DNA from: Margaritispora aquatica
Taxonomy: Eukaryota > Ascomycota > Leotiomycetes > Helotiales > Discinellaceae
Length of the DNA: 64,000 nt
Assembly: GCA_007644065.1 (NCBI GenBank)
Contig: VJWN01000024.1
Coordinates: 261,902-325,901 of the forward strand
Reading direction: 5' to 3'
Part shown: piece by piece, positions 46,665 through 58,963 of the stretch
How the letters are laid out: each line of letters starts with the position of its first letter
How positions within the stretch are numbered: the first letter of the stretch is position 1
Position numbers and translations under genes: made by a program
The notes under the pieces: model-generated
What the model was told of the DNA's origin: nothing
The model's input: the letters and a program-made list of their open reading frames with translations, nothing else
The model's database searches: none

Positions 46665-47520
46665 GATAAGTCTTGAGGGAATCGATGTGTTCGTTCCAGA
46701 CGCAAGGAGTAACAGATCAAGTCCGATACTCCTCAGCCGTTGATATATCTGTAAAGGCTATTTGCATGTACTGAAACAGTCCAAAAATTGTCGCAGATGG
46801 AAGAGTTGAGAGATGGATGAAAGGAAAAGCCTTCCGCAAAAGCAAGACTACTGAACCTAGCCTTATACTTATACTGGTGGCGTTTGACCCCCCCACCCCA
46901 CCTAAAACCTAGCCTAGGCCATGATGTGCTTTGCTCTATATGTAATCTCGGGTTATACTACGAGACGCAACGCTGTGACATCGATATGCACATGACGGGA
47001 ACACTCTTAGACATTGCTGCAGGAGAAGAGCTCGTAAGAGGGTGAAGTTAGACGACACACGACCAAACGGATGCTTTGTATATCGTAGCCGTCCATATGA
47101 AGATTCAGAAGGAGATCGATGATGCAGATTGCAGAACTTTACGTTGTGCAATCTTGGAACAGAGCGTGTATATAATTGGTTGCCCTGAGAGAGGTGTTTG
47201 AAGAAAAAAGCCGCAAGCGGAACGATGGTGGAACGAGTGGGGAGAGTGAAGAAGAAATTTATAAGGGCACCAGCTGGTCTGGGGACTGGTGGGACTGGTG
47301 GGACTTTCGGACTTCGGAGAAGAAACATGGCTGACACATCTTGGGTACGTGGTTCCATTGGACGAGGTTAATTGGGAACGGATCATCGGTTTCTCCGAAA
47401 CATGGGCTGAGATCTGCATCATGTGATCATGCCAAGAGTTCTGTCAACCATCCACCTGTAACTAGGACCACACATATGGGATGCGATGGATGAAATGAAC
47501 AACCTCAACTCAGAAACAGG
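46665..47520. other. Divergent promoter region
   Basis: About 860 bp between the dioxygenase and vps23 genes. No coding sequence or repeat of note seen. Confidence 0.45.
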
Positions 47521-49366
47521 ATGGCCGGTGTCAAACCGCAGATACTTAATTGGCTCTATAGCGTCTTGACAAGTGTATGTGTTGCATGGAACCTTTCTGT
47601 ACCAAGTGCTAACTCTATGTAGGAATATAAAGATGTAAACCGGACCTACAACGATGTCGCTCAGACATTGTCCCGGAACCCAACCCTTTTACCGCGAACA
47701 GAGGTCTACAGTGCGATCACCAAGCTACTTTACTACATGCGTGGGAACTGACGTGTCCATGTAGCTTATGAGAATGGCAGATCGGCTTTGTTACTGCAGC
47801 TTTCAGGCACCATTCCAGTTCTCTTTCGTGGTACAACATATCGATTCCCCATAACATTATGGGTCCCTCACAGATACCCATTGGAGGCGCCAATGTTATA
47901 TGTTACACCGACGGAGGGAATGATGATCAGGCCAGGACAACATGTTGATCCACAAGGAAAGATCTATCATCCATACTTGGTAGGGTGGGCTGAATATTGG
48001 GATGTGAGTAGAAGTACACGCAAACGCGGGGGAAGTGCTGACTTTCTCGTGCAAATAGAAATCGAACGTTCTCGATTTCCTAGCTATTCTACGGGATGTG
48101 TTTGCAAAAGAACCTCCTGTAATCAGTCGGCAGCAACAGAACCCCCCTCCTCAACAACAAGCAGTTCTGACCCCACCTCCCATCCCCCCACCACCTCCAA
48201 ACATTACACGACCAGTATCAATAGCTTCAGATGCTACCATGACTCCTTCGAGGAGCATTCCTGTACAACCTCCACCTCCTCCGCCCAAACCAGGTGCAGT
48301 TTCAACTCAACAGCCTATGGCTGGACCTTCAAGGCGTGACAGTGGCCCACCCCTGCCACCATTGCCCCCTCAGCATACCCGTGAGGGATCGAGGTATGGA
48401 CAACAAGTACAGCAACCAGCACAGGCCTCACAGTATGCTTCTCCTCAGAGAATTAAGAGCTTGAGATATGAAAGTGCACCTCCCTTACCTCCTCAGCCAC
48501 CAAGGCAACCGAGCTCAAGAGACCCACCATACAGTCCTGTTAGTCCAATTTCTCCCGTTGGGTCTCCGTTTCAACATGCTCAATACACCCAGACATATCA
48601 GCAAAACTCCCCTCAGCTAAATCAAAACATTCAATCCCAGCAATCTCAACAACCACGTCCACCATCATACATGCCACAACCAGGCCAATTTCAACCTCAA
48701 CCCCACCAACAACCACAGCAATGGCAACAATACCCACCCCAGACCCAACCCCCACCTCCCCCACAGCAAAAGCCTCCTCCACCACCCATAGACCTTCTCG
48801 ACGCGCCATTAGTCCTCTCAATCCCAACTCAAGAATCAGCAAACCTCCCCGCACCTCCCATCCCACCAAACCCCGAAAAGGACATCTTGCTCCACAATCT
48901 CGGCCAAGCGCTCCAATCCCAGCGCGCACACACCCTTGCACAGACGACTTCATCCCTCCCTGGTCTCGAAGCCCAACACACAGCCATGCTCACGTCTCTT
49001 CAAAGAATGAATGCTGAAATCCAAGCTCTCGAGTCACTCAACGCTCTCTTAACATCCAACACTAATATCCTTCACACCGCATTACACGACGCAGACGCCG
49101 TCATCGAGTCAAGTCAACACCGCAAGCCGCCTAACATCGATGAGTTACTAGTCGCGCCAACTGTGGTAGCAAACCAGTTGTACGAGCTCGTGAGCGAGGA
49201 ACGGAGTCTAGGTGATGCACTGTTCGTGCTTGGAAGAGCAGTGGAGAAGGGAAGGATCGAACCGGCCGTGTTTGCGAAGATGACGAGGAGCTTAGCGAGA
49301 GAGTGGTTTTTGAAGAAGGCTTTGGTGAAGAAGATTGGAAAGGGGATGGCGCTGGCTACTTATTGA
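47521..49366 (+). CDS. VPS23: ESCRT-I subunit Vps23/Tsg101
   Basis: Four exons: 47521-47574, 47623-47710, 47765-48003 and 48059-49366, 562 aa. The N-terminal UEV domain (residues 1 to about 145) lacks the catalytic cysteine of E2 enzymes and carries RPGQHVDPQGKIYHPYL and the ending EYWDKSNVLDFLAILRDVF. A Pro/Gln-rich low-complexity stretch follows (about 150-355), then a coiled coil (SLPGLEAQHTAMLTSLQRMN) and the C-terminal steadiness box (from IDELLVAPT to FLKKALVKKIGKGMALATY). Vps23 binds ubiquitinated cargo and is part of ESCRT-I in multivesicular body sorting; in Aspergilli it also serves the Pal/Rim pH pathway. Three small 5' introns of 48-55 nt interrupt only the UEV part. Confidence 0.95.
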
Positions 49367-49592
49367 GGTATAATGGCGGTTGATAGATTAATGAATGGGA
49401 GGCTATATAATGCAATTATACAAGCAAGTCCTTCAAATACACTATGGAGGATCACATTCAGCAAAATTATTTATTGATGCCATGAGCTATCTACTGCTTA
49501 CGCGCTTATCATTTCCTAGTACCAATACTGACCAAGCACTCTCATATCTCCTTCATAGCCATTTCAATAGCGTCCCAGTCCGCAATCTCTCC

Positions 49593-52500
49593 TCAAACTT
49601 TATTCCTACCACCAACCCCAACTCTCTCCCTACATAGGGCAACCATCCTTGTCATCTCCAACAGCCGCATCGGCTTCGGATGTCGAAGTCGACACTCTAC
49701 TTCCTTTATAACCATTCTCTTCTCTTCCCTCTGACCTTCGCTCTCGGTCTCGTCAGCTATCTCACAATTGCCAACAAACCCACTAGCGTCCTCTGTTTTC
49801 TCCTCTTCTTCATCCATGTCATCACAATCAGCATCAATCTCAACATCATAACCCATCTCACCACTGCTATGCGTCCCGTCCTGTCCTAGGTTAGGCGTCG
49901 TTATCGTCATCTTTCCTGCATTCCCTGCCCTGTCTGCCTGCCCCATCTTCCTCGACCACGGTGGACTGGCAAAATCATGCCTCTTCACCAGCACATCCAC
50001 TTGCTTCGTCGTGGCTACGTGTGGTGCAGATGCAGATGCTAGTGCCGGTATTTTTAATTCCCTCAGAGCTCCTTGCGAGAGTGGGACAGAGACGGGGGCT
50101 CCTGCTGGTGGCTGGGGATGTCGCTCTAGATGTCCAGATAATCGTGGTTTTGGTTTCGACAAGTCATCTCTAAATTCACCCAACACACTCATCACCTCCT
50201 TCCCACTCATCCCCTTCCACCGCTTACCCTTTTCTGCTCCTCTACCAGTCAAACCCACCTCTCTATCCCTATCCTTAACTGTCAATCCCAGCTCTTCCCT
50301 CCAACCCGAACTATAGTCCCTCGTATCCTTCCTTTTATTCCCTAGCCCCATCTCCTTCTCTTTCGCTTCTGCTTCCACATTTTCTTTCCCATACACACCA
50401 CTGCTATCAACAGCAGCAACAGAATCAAAGAACAGACCCCTAAGCGAGCGATTTATCCTCCTTCCTAACGCACGTCTCAGGCTTCCTGAACTCCTCGCTT
50501 CTCCTCTACCCTTGCTCTTTTCTTCGGCTACACACTCACCCACCTGCTCGAAAACCTTCATCTTCTCACCTATAGCTTTGCTTTTCCGCTGGAGCTTACC
50601 CTTGTGTGCGGAGACAGCATGGGGAGGGAGCGTAACACTGACCAAAGTCTCGTTATCCATAACCCGTGATTTTAGTTGTTGCGGTTGCGCTCTATTATCA
50701 CCAACTTCAATTTTCGGAAATAACGAGAATATCGGTCGCTTCTCCAGAGGTGATAAAGGCAGCTTAGGTGGTAAAGGCGGAGGATACCGTGGCGGCATTG
50801 GTGTATTTGCAGCTATGCTCTTGTGTTCTCCGAAATCAACAGTACCAAGGTTTAGGGTGTACGAACTCCTCGTTCTCGTTAATAAACCATCGTTCCCAAG
50901 ATTCTCCTTCTCAGCCACATGCACAACTGATGGTCTAACACTACTCACACCATCAAACATTTTCCTCATCTCCCCGACTTTAGATCCTTGAATCTCAAAC
51001 AAGCGTTTGATGCCAGAAACTACCCTAGATGCAGGAGCCATGTTCGCAGGTGGAAACCCATCCTCTCTCTTCTCTGTAGTCTCCAAACTGAATGGATTTT
51101 TCTTCTCAACCTCGAGCTCAAGCTTTCGCTTCATATTCTCAGCTTGCAGCAATTTCTCAATCTGGTCGCTGATCCTCCTCTTATTGACTGTCATCGCATT
51201 TTCTTCTCTCTTCGGCATAACATCCTTCGTTGGCACGCTTTTCTCCCACCACGGCAAACCCCTAACACTCTCATTCGAAGCCTCTCGGATTTGATTCATA
51301 CTAGACCTCAAGTCTAACCCCTTTTTCTCTGGTGATCGCCTCAATACATGTGGCGGTTGTGGGCTTGATCCATGGACGAGTAACGAGGATTGTCGTTGAG
51401 AGATTGGTGAGATCTCGCTTATGAGTGATGACTTCCCACCTGAAGTGGGGGACTCGAATGGATTTCGAATTGGTGAGCCGAAGAGGACATTTTGAGAACG
51501 AAATGATGGGGTGTGAGGTGTGCTTTGGTAGGATCTTGTAGGTGTCATGGGTGAAGGATTGAATACTGTGGAGATCCGTCTTACGGTTCCAGTTGATGGT
51601 GTATTGATGTAACGATTGTTGGTTGAGAGTCTGTGGTGGACAGGAGTGACCGGGGGAGCAACACTTGTTATTGATTGTCTGGCAGTATTTGTGGCACGAG
51701 AAATCGCTGATGGTTCTGAAGTCAGCCAATACCATCAACTGATTTAAGTTGAATAGGCTCGAATACTGACCTCCATCGAAGAAATTGATCTTATCTTTCA
51801 ATGATCCTCTTGATATGTTGCCGATGCTGACTCCAGCAAAGGTCGCATTCTCTTCTAAGATGGCTTTCTTCGACAGGTTGGTAAAGTTGCTTGAAAATAT
51901 GCCTGTACTCTCTCTACCATGATTTTGGCGGACATTGTGCAAGCCAGTACAACGTGTCACAAGGCTTTTCAAAGTTCCGAGAGATCTCGCATGAGGAGAT
52001 AGAGGTCTGTTCCGTAACGGAGAGACAAAGCTGTTATTCTTCTTTCCAAGAGTCCTGGAAAGGGAATTTCTTGCGCTGATTGTAACTTCATCCATCCCCT
52101 TAGCTCGAGATCGTAAGAAATGCGAGTCAGTTGTATTTCTCTCTACTATGTCAACACGAGTATCAATTTCTCTTTTTGCTGAGACTGGTGATAGCTTCTC
52201 GGCTTTGCCTATGTAGGGAATACGTGTAGGATTATGCTTGTCAATATGATGCTCTCCAGCATTCGTATAAGTATTCGCGGTTACGACTTGCGAAATATCA
52301 ACGCATGTGTCAGAGCTTTGTCTATTCTGAGGGCGACATTCCAAGTCAGGTCTTGGACAAGAGAAATTACCCTGTTTCGAAATGGTTCTTGGTCCTCCTG
52401 CAGATTTTCCATACGAGTCTAAAACTGTGTCTCGTGTAAGAATTCTAGAACTGTTATTATGTATACGAGGTTCATTCCATGAGAAATTCGGCATTTGCCC

Positions 52501-53370
52501 ATCCAATTTTCTCTCGTAGTGAGCAGTGTTTCTGCTTTGTGGAGTACTCAAATTCTCTCTGACCTCAAGTTGAACGGGAGTTTGCCTTTGCGGAACAACG
52601 ACGGACCTATCAAGCGCATCTCCATGATTTAATTGGGAACGTGGAAAATCCTGGTAAGGTCTCGCCGAATACCTTCCAAGCTGACTCTTCGGCGACGTTG
52701 CCCCCGACAGATTCAGCGTTCTTGTCAAATTTCCTTTCGGCGAATATCCATTCTCCTGCCCACCTTCTCGCAACCTTATACTAGTCGGCCGATAGCAGAC
52801 CTCAATCGTAGTATTGCCTATTCTTGACTTAATTTTCTCTAGCGTTGTCTGTAAATGGCTCCCATCGAATATCCCTATGATAGCTTCTTGCTCGTCGTGG
52901 ATCTCTGAGATGGCTAGGACTCTGCTTTCTCGCTGTATTACGCGCCGATGTGGAGATAGTTTGTTGATTTCTTTGCTATTTTGGAGGATGTTGGTACGTG
53001 TATTGAGGATTAAGGGGTTGCTTTTTGGTAGGGGTAAGTGTAATGGAGACTGTGGAGCTGGTTGGAAATGTGTGTTGGTGACGGTGAGCGGTAAACCTGG
53101 AGTATCAAGGGCTTCAAATCTCGAGATCTTAGAAAGCAGGCTTTGAGATACTCGTCCTGGCATTCGGGTGGAAGTGATTGGTTTTCTTGCCTCGCATGCA
53201 CCGTCAAAGCCACCTTGGTTTGGAGAACTGTCGCATGATGTCGTGTGCCGTGAGTGAGGAGAGAACTCTTCGTCAGTATCATCTTGCTCTGAGATACAAT
53301 AATAAGACATATCGTTATTGGAAGTATAGGATTTCCTGCTTTGTGGTGATGACGGTCCTCCGAAGTGCAT
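49593..53370 (-). CDS. Large Ser/Pro-rich protein, function unknown
   Basis: Two exons, 53370-51771 and 51715-49593, 1240 aa from the ATG at 53370; an in-frame ATG at 53457 would add 29 hydrophobic residues. I do not recognise a domain. The protein is mostly disordered: Ser/Arg/Asn-rich in the first half, with a TP/SP-rich stretch around the splice site (TPTRSYQSTPHTPSF). A helical charged segment follows (KRRISDQIEKLLQAENMKRK), then a proline stretch (PPRYPPPLPPKLPLSP), an acidic patch (DADCDDMDEEEE) and a conserved-looking end, PMRLLEMTRMVALCRERVG. Repeated SP/TP sites suggest a phosphoprotein, perhaps linked to the cell cycle or cytoskeleton; this is only inference. Its stop faces that of vps23 at 226 bp. 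Confidence 0.75.
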
Positions 53371-53873
53371 CAATGCATCGATGGCAATATACTGAAAGCA
53401 ATAACTAGTCGCGAAGATTCTGAAACCGATGAGGATCTGGATAAAGAATGACAACACAAATAGAGAGACACAGTTGAAATAAGTTGGAGTTGAATTCCAA
53501 GTATGATGTAGATATTATGAAGAAAGGAAGGGACGACAGAGCAAATGAACACTTGCGACTTGTAAATTTTTCATTCATTGCTGCTTCGTTTTACGAAACC
53601 AACGCCGATGACAACCCATGAACTTCGTTTGAGTCCTGGTGATTATGTGACAAATGAAAGAAAAGGAACGCATGCTACTGCTATGTGTAGTTTTCCTGCC
53701 ATGACCAGCATTTCCACCCAGCCGAGTCTACCACTGAACCAATGCTCAATATTCACCATAAAACATTATCGACCCCATGAAGTAATTCTCAGTATTGCGT
53801 ATCCTTTCCTCACAATTCAGCCTGATCCTATGCACCGATACACCTCCCCAACTCCATGCTCCTATCCGAGAGC
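53371..53873. other. Intergenic, tandem minus-strand genes
   Basis: Promoter of the large unknown gene and 3' flank of STE2. Nothing else seen. Confidence 0.45.
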
Positions 53874-55100
53874 TCATTGATCGCGACCACTGTGAACGCT
53901 ATAAGTCCTATCAATCCTCACACCCATCTTCTCCAAATCAACCTCGGTGCTATCTCTTCTCGGCGCACTCGTGACAGTCGCATCGACCATATCGGAAACG
54001 ATCTCATTCACCGCATTAGCACTGGGTCTCCGCTCGCTATTGTTGGACCTGGGATCGGTATCGCGAGTCGAAGTCGACTTCCATGAAGCCTTGCCAGAAA
54101 CAGAACCATGGCGTTCATCGTATGCGGTGGAACCACCCCATAGACGCTTGGAAGTGAAGTCCGCAGCACCGTCGCGCATGATTTTTGCGGCCCAAAGTGA
54201 GGAGAGAGGGAGCTGGAGGGCGACGATCGTGAGGGTGAGGGAGTAAGCTGCGGGGAATTGGAGGCGTAGAGTCCATTCAAAGATCGCGAAGATGGCTGTG
54301 TGGGTTTCTGTTAGCTGCGTGGGGTTGGGATAAGGAGAGGAGAAGGAGGACTTACCGGGAACAATCATAGTGGCACCGGCAATGGAGGAGAGCAGTTGGG
54401 TAGCAGGCCAGATCTTCATTCCGACCTTTCTGCGCTCGCGCTGAGTCAGGTATAACTTGCCGCTGAAGATGAAGCAGAACCACCAGATGCAGGAGGTTTC
54501 GAATGTTAAACCAACTCGGATGAACCAGTAATTGTTGTGGAAATCCAGAAGCCAGGGATTAGTACCGAGGGTAGATTGAATATTTAAAACCATGTGTGCG
54601 AAGCGCCAGCAGATCATTCCAAAGAACAGCAGGCCAGAGATTGCAAGAATGCCATATCTGTACTTTCGATCCAGGGTCTTGCAGACGGTGTAGGCGTTGA
54701 GGTAGAGAGAGATGTTGATGAAGATGAGCATGAGCCACTGGAAGATAATAGACAGGATGCCGACTGCTTGATCTCCATGGGTGATGTATTGGTAGTCATA
54801 GCTAAACCAAGCGTAGTACTGGTTGTAGCCTCCAACTTGAGCAATCATAGAGAAGAGCGTCTTCAAGGCTGCGCAGCCGAGAGAGAGCATGTTGAGGACG
54901 AACACGGGAGTTTGGCGCTTTTGAGCAGAGGTCATGATCCATGTGACGAAGAACATGACAAAGAGGGCTCCAAATTGACATCCTGCGCTGATGGTATACT
55001 TGATCTGGAAGAGGTACCATGCATTTACGTCTTCCAACGTGATGGTGGTATTAAGGCCGCCAATGTCAACGAAGCCAATGGTGATATTGGCTGCTGACAT
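53874..55100 (-). CDS. STE2: Ste2-type pheromone receptor (GPCR class D)
   Basis: Two exons, 55100-54356 and 54295-53874, 388 aa. It has the seven membrane spans and key blocks of the alpha-factor receptor family: an N-terminal Asn-linked glycosylation site (ANITIG), TM5 with RVGLTFETSCIWWFCFIF, and TM6 with TQLLSSIAGATMIVP followed by IFAIFEWTLRL. The C-terminal tail of about 100 residues is Ser/Arg-rich, as expected for a regulated receptor tail. It should sense the partner peptide pheromone at the plasma membrane and signal through a G protein for mating or fusion. The 60-nt intron (54355-54296) has no stop and is a multiple of three, so unspliced RNA would insert 20 residues just before TM6. 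Confidence 0.93.
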   Translation of the reverse strand: MSAANITIGFVDIGGLNTTITLEDVNAWYLFQIKYTISAGCQFGALFVMFFVTWIMTSAQKRQTPVFVLNMLSLGCAALKTLFSMIAQVGGYNQYYAWFSYDYQYITHGDQAVGILSIIFQWLMLIFINISLYLNAYTVCKTLDRKYRYGILAISGLLFFGMICWRFAHMVLNIQSTLGTNPWLLDFHNNYWFIRVGLTFETSCIWWFCFIFSGKLYLTQRERRKVGMKIWPATQLLSSIAGATMIVPGKSSFSSPYPNPTQLTETHTAIFAIFEWTLRLQFPAAYSLTLTIVALQLPLSSLWAAKIMRDGAADFTSKRLWGGSTAYDERHGSVSGKASWKSTSTRDTDPRSNNSERRPSANAVNEIVSDMVDATVTSAPRRDSTEVDLEKMGVRIDRTYSVHSGRDQ

Positions 55101-56920
55101 GTTGAATATGGGTATGAACTTCGCACTAGAATTAGAATGATGCCGCCAATATATGAGGCATGTAGATTTTCAAGACTTACCACACAGACGAGAGTTGTTT
55201 GAGAGTGTTGAAATTTGTTGATGGAGCAGGGGTTGCTCGCTTGATATGCACACCGGGGAATATCCAACACTGTGGAGTCTCGAAGCGATGCTTGATATGA
55301 AGGTAGAGTTGAAGTAGATGTTTTGTCGAGAGAACGTTTGAAGTCAGGAGAATTCGCAGATCTTTTGTAACTTTATCGAAGCTGTGCTGGGTCGATGAGA
55401 ATGGAAGAAATCTCAGCTCTCGCAGCTGAGGTAGATATACTTCCTCCTCCTGGCCCTAAAGTCTGCCTGTCACTGTGTTCGCTTGTCACTATTCCCTAAA
55501 CAGTGTTTAAGAACAATTTGAAGAGACACCCGAACTGTGTTCGCTTGTCATTATTCCGAAACGATATTTGCGAAATTGAATCTTCAACACCAGAGAGAAC
55601 TGATAATGTGAATATATCAGAGACAAAATTTCTGCTCAACGAAGGAGCAAGACACAGTGCGAAAATCCAATTGGATAATAATAAGGACTTTCGCGATGCA
55701 TCACATTGTTTTGCTTTACCCATTCCATATCCCCATCCCACGGAGAAGGCTCCCCGTCCCAGTCTCTCCAAGTCTGAAATGTGAGGGGGAATGAAAGACC
55801 CACGTAGGACAATACTAAGCTTAACATTGTTCGACGCCACCGGCTTCCGCCACCTGGCCGAAAGCGTGGATCTCTCCACACCGAAACCTACGAATGATAC
55901 AAATGTACATGCCTTGATAGACAGGATCTCACCAGCGACCTGGTCGCGGTGGGATATGGGTTCCTAGATCTTGTTGGTCTAGAGCAGATCGTGTCTCGCT
56001 TAGGTCACAGGATCGCATCGTATGGGCCCTTGAGGTAGACGGCGGACGCCACGCCTGCAGGTTCGCCGTCATAGATCCCGGTGTTATTGCTGGGGAGGTG
56101 TGATTCGGAGGATTCTTTTTCGCAAAGGGAGTCTAAGCTTGGGTGCAAGTCTGGATCTCAAGTCTTACCTTACAGGTTTTCTTCATTGAGCTCGAAAGTG
56201 AATTCACCTGCAACTTGCCGACACCTCGTCTTTGAACCAGAGTTTCAATTCTCAAGGACAGGACCTCGATGACTTGAAGTGATTAATTGGTTTGTTTTAC
56301 TGCCACTTCAAGGGAGGTGCGGACAAAGGAAACAAAATGGCAGATACCTTAGGAAGTGGAGCGAGATCGAGATGGCCATGTAAACCACGTGATTGGACCA
56401 AGCCGGCAAAACTCCACCACTTCATCAACCTAGAAAATGCAAGGGAACCACTCGCTCCCGCGTGGCTATCCAACAGGGGAGATGTGCACTTACAGCAGCT
56501 AGCATAAGCCACGATAACACTACTGCTGTACTCGCGCGAAAAAGCCGTGCTCGTCTTGGTGTGGACGGCGATGTTTACTTTATCACACTCTCCTGCCGGA
56601 TACCTATCCATGTGCTTTGACAACCAGCAGTCCAGTGACAGGCTTAGATCAGACGCAAAGATCTAGATAAATGCCAAGAAATGACTGAATTCTGCTCCTT
56701 GCTTCGCTAGGTCCGGTATCCTCCCTCTCGATGTGACTACTTAGCATTGTGTGCTAGAAGTCCGCAGATTAGACTCCCATGTACCAGGTCAAAAAGTATT
56801 TGCAAAAATTCAAATTGCACAAATAGAACCGTACCTGGACATACAGGATGAAATGTGCTTCTAAATGTGTCATTTTCAATAAGTGATCGGTTTAGGAAAT
56901 CTCCTTCCGCTGCCTCTAGT
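55101..56920. other. Intergenic, tandem minus-strand genes (1.8 kb)
   Basis: Holds the STE2 promoter. It contains a diverged direct repeat (55471-55557). Minus-strand frames of 127 codons (55496-55879) and 108 codons (56297-56623) show no recognised motif and are not called. Confidence 0.45.
55471..55557. repeat. Direct repeat pair, 25 bp
   Basis: CACTGTGTTCGCTTGTCACT plus ATTCC at 55471-55495 recurs with two mismatches at 55533-55557, 37 bp further on, in the STE2 upstream region. Confidence 0.85.
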
Positions 56921-58963
56921 CTACGCAGTATCAAGCGCAAAGTTGCTAATAAAGTACTTCCCCGTCGCAGTATCATTCGTAGCATTCGTCTGACTGATCT
57001 TCCCAAACTTCAAGCTCCCACTCTCCGCAACGCCTCCAGCCACTGTACCATTGGTGCGCATCAGCTTGTTCGCGCCATTCAGCACCGTGAAGTTCGCCAG
57101 GGATATCTCGTACCCGTTTCTCGTGGCTACAGTCGGCAAGCCAAAGTACGAGGCGTGGACTGCGTCCTTGCCGACCCTGATCTCGTAGTAGCCGCGGTAG
57201 TACAGGTCCTGCCATTGCAGCTCTTGGTTGTAGGCCACAAGGAGCGAGGAGTAGAGGTTTGCAGTCGCTAGGGAGATGTTTTGGCCGTAGGGACAGGGAG
57301 AGCTGACTGCTGAGCCAGCGAACTCCACTCCAATGGATCCTTCACCTGTTTTGGGATTGTAGGGGTGAGTGTCTAGCCAGACTAAATCAGACACCCATGA
57401 GGCGTGGCTGTCGCCGGCCAAGAAGATGGTGTTGTCAATTTTGTTGTCGTACAAGTGAGCAAGGGTACGGTTGCGATTCGACTGATACCCGTCCCAAGAG
57501 TCGGTATTGAAAGGGGGCGCGTTAGGGCCGTAGGCGAAGGATTCGTTGATGCGTGAGAACACAATTTGATTTCCAATGATACGCCAAGCCGCGCCTCGCT
57601 TGGAAGATTGAGACAGTTTGTTGTAGAACCAATTCTCCTGACGGGAGCCCATCAGGGTTCGGCCTGCATCGTTAGAGATATCATAGACGTATTCGGTGTT
57701 CCAGTACAGATCCGTGATTGATCTGTCATATTGACGAGTGTCGAGCATGATCAAGTCCATCAGGTCTCCGATTTCGAAGTTACGCCAAATGCGGAGGTTG
57801 TCATCCATTTCAACCTGACGGATTGGCATCCATTCGAAATACGCTCTGACTGCATTCATCTTACGCTGGTCAACTGACACACCACCGTCTTTGATAAAGG
57901 AATCCTCAGTGTTGTTCAGCTCTGAGGAACCCGCTCGCCAAGTGTTGTCCGCAACCTCTGAGCGCAGGTTAGTGGATGACTCTCAAGATACATGCTGGTA
58001 CTTACCATGATCATCCCAGACAGGAATCCAGGGAAACTGTTGATGCGAAAGCAGTAGATCCAAATCTGTTCTGTAGGTTGCAAAACGTTTGCGATAATCG
58101 TACAATGTGTAAATTTCACGATCTGGCAAAGGAATTCGACCAATGCTATTTCCCCAGCCGTAGTCACCATTCTTATACTCGTAGATATAGTCACCGAGAT
58201 GCACAACGTAGTCTACGGAGTCTTTTCGGGCTGTGTTTCCAAAAGCATTGAAGAAGCCACTGTATCACGGTTGGTTATACTCTTGGTTTTCAATATGTTG
58301 TAGAGTGAACTTACAAGGGGTAATTGCTACAAGAGTAAACAGCGATTTTTACTTCATTGTTGACTTTATCTCCCTTGCTGGGAATAGTCTTCGTTCGTCC
58401 TACCGGACTGGCGTTGGTGGAACCACAAATATTGAATTGATAGTCTGAAAGTTAGCCAGATTCGAGCCTCCCAACCTCAGGAATGACTTACAATATCTGG
58501 TATATGGCTTAAGGCCATTAGCTTCTACCTTGATCGTGTAGTCAATGTCCGAAGAAGTGTATGCCTTTCCCTGGTCTGCAATGTGCTTGAAAGCAGCATC
58601 GGTTGCGACCTTGAACTCAACGCAAACTGGAGCTTTGCTCGCTTTCACATACTCGGCAGTCTCGTGATTGTAAAGAGGAACATATCCTGACACTGTGACA
58701 TTACTTTTGTCGTTGTCTGATGATGGCGCGGCTCTTGTCCATAGAATCACTGAAGTGTCATAAGGATCACCACTGGCTACACCATGAGTGAAGTTCAATT
58801 GGGATGCACTCCAAGCTGAACCAGGTTCATTCCGTGCAGCTACCTTGCGGATTGAAACACCAAGTGCTGGGTGATGATGTGACGGACTCCTGTAGTTGAG
58901 ATTTGAAGCGAAGGAGGCGATTCCAACACTCGCAAGGGACAACAGAACCAAACACTGATACAT
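56921..58963 (-). CDS. PhoD-like secreted phosphatase/phosphodiesterase
   Basis: Four exons: 58963-58492, 58444-58315, 58259-58006 and 57957-56921, 630 aa. The first 20 residues (MYQCLVLLSLASVGIASFAS) form a signal peptide, so it is probably secreted or vacuolar. The N-terminal PhoD domain (FTHGVASGDPYDTSVILWTR) precedes the metallophosphatase core with HLGDYIYEY, PVWDDHEVADN, LDTRQYDR and FLAGDSHASW, which supply the metal ligands. PhoD enzymes hydrolyse phosphate mono- or diesters, often under phosphate limitation. Several N-glycosylation sequons lie in the C-terminal part. A TATA box lies 56 bp before the start codon. Confidence 0.92.
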
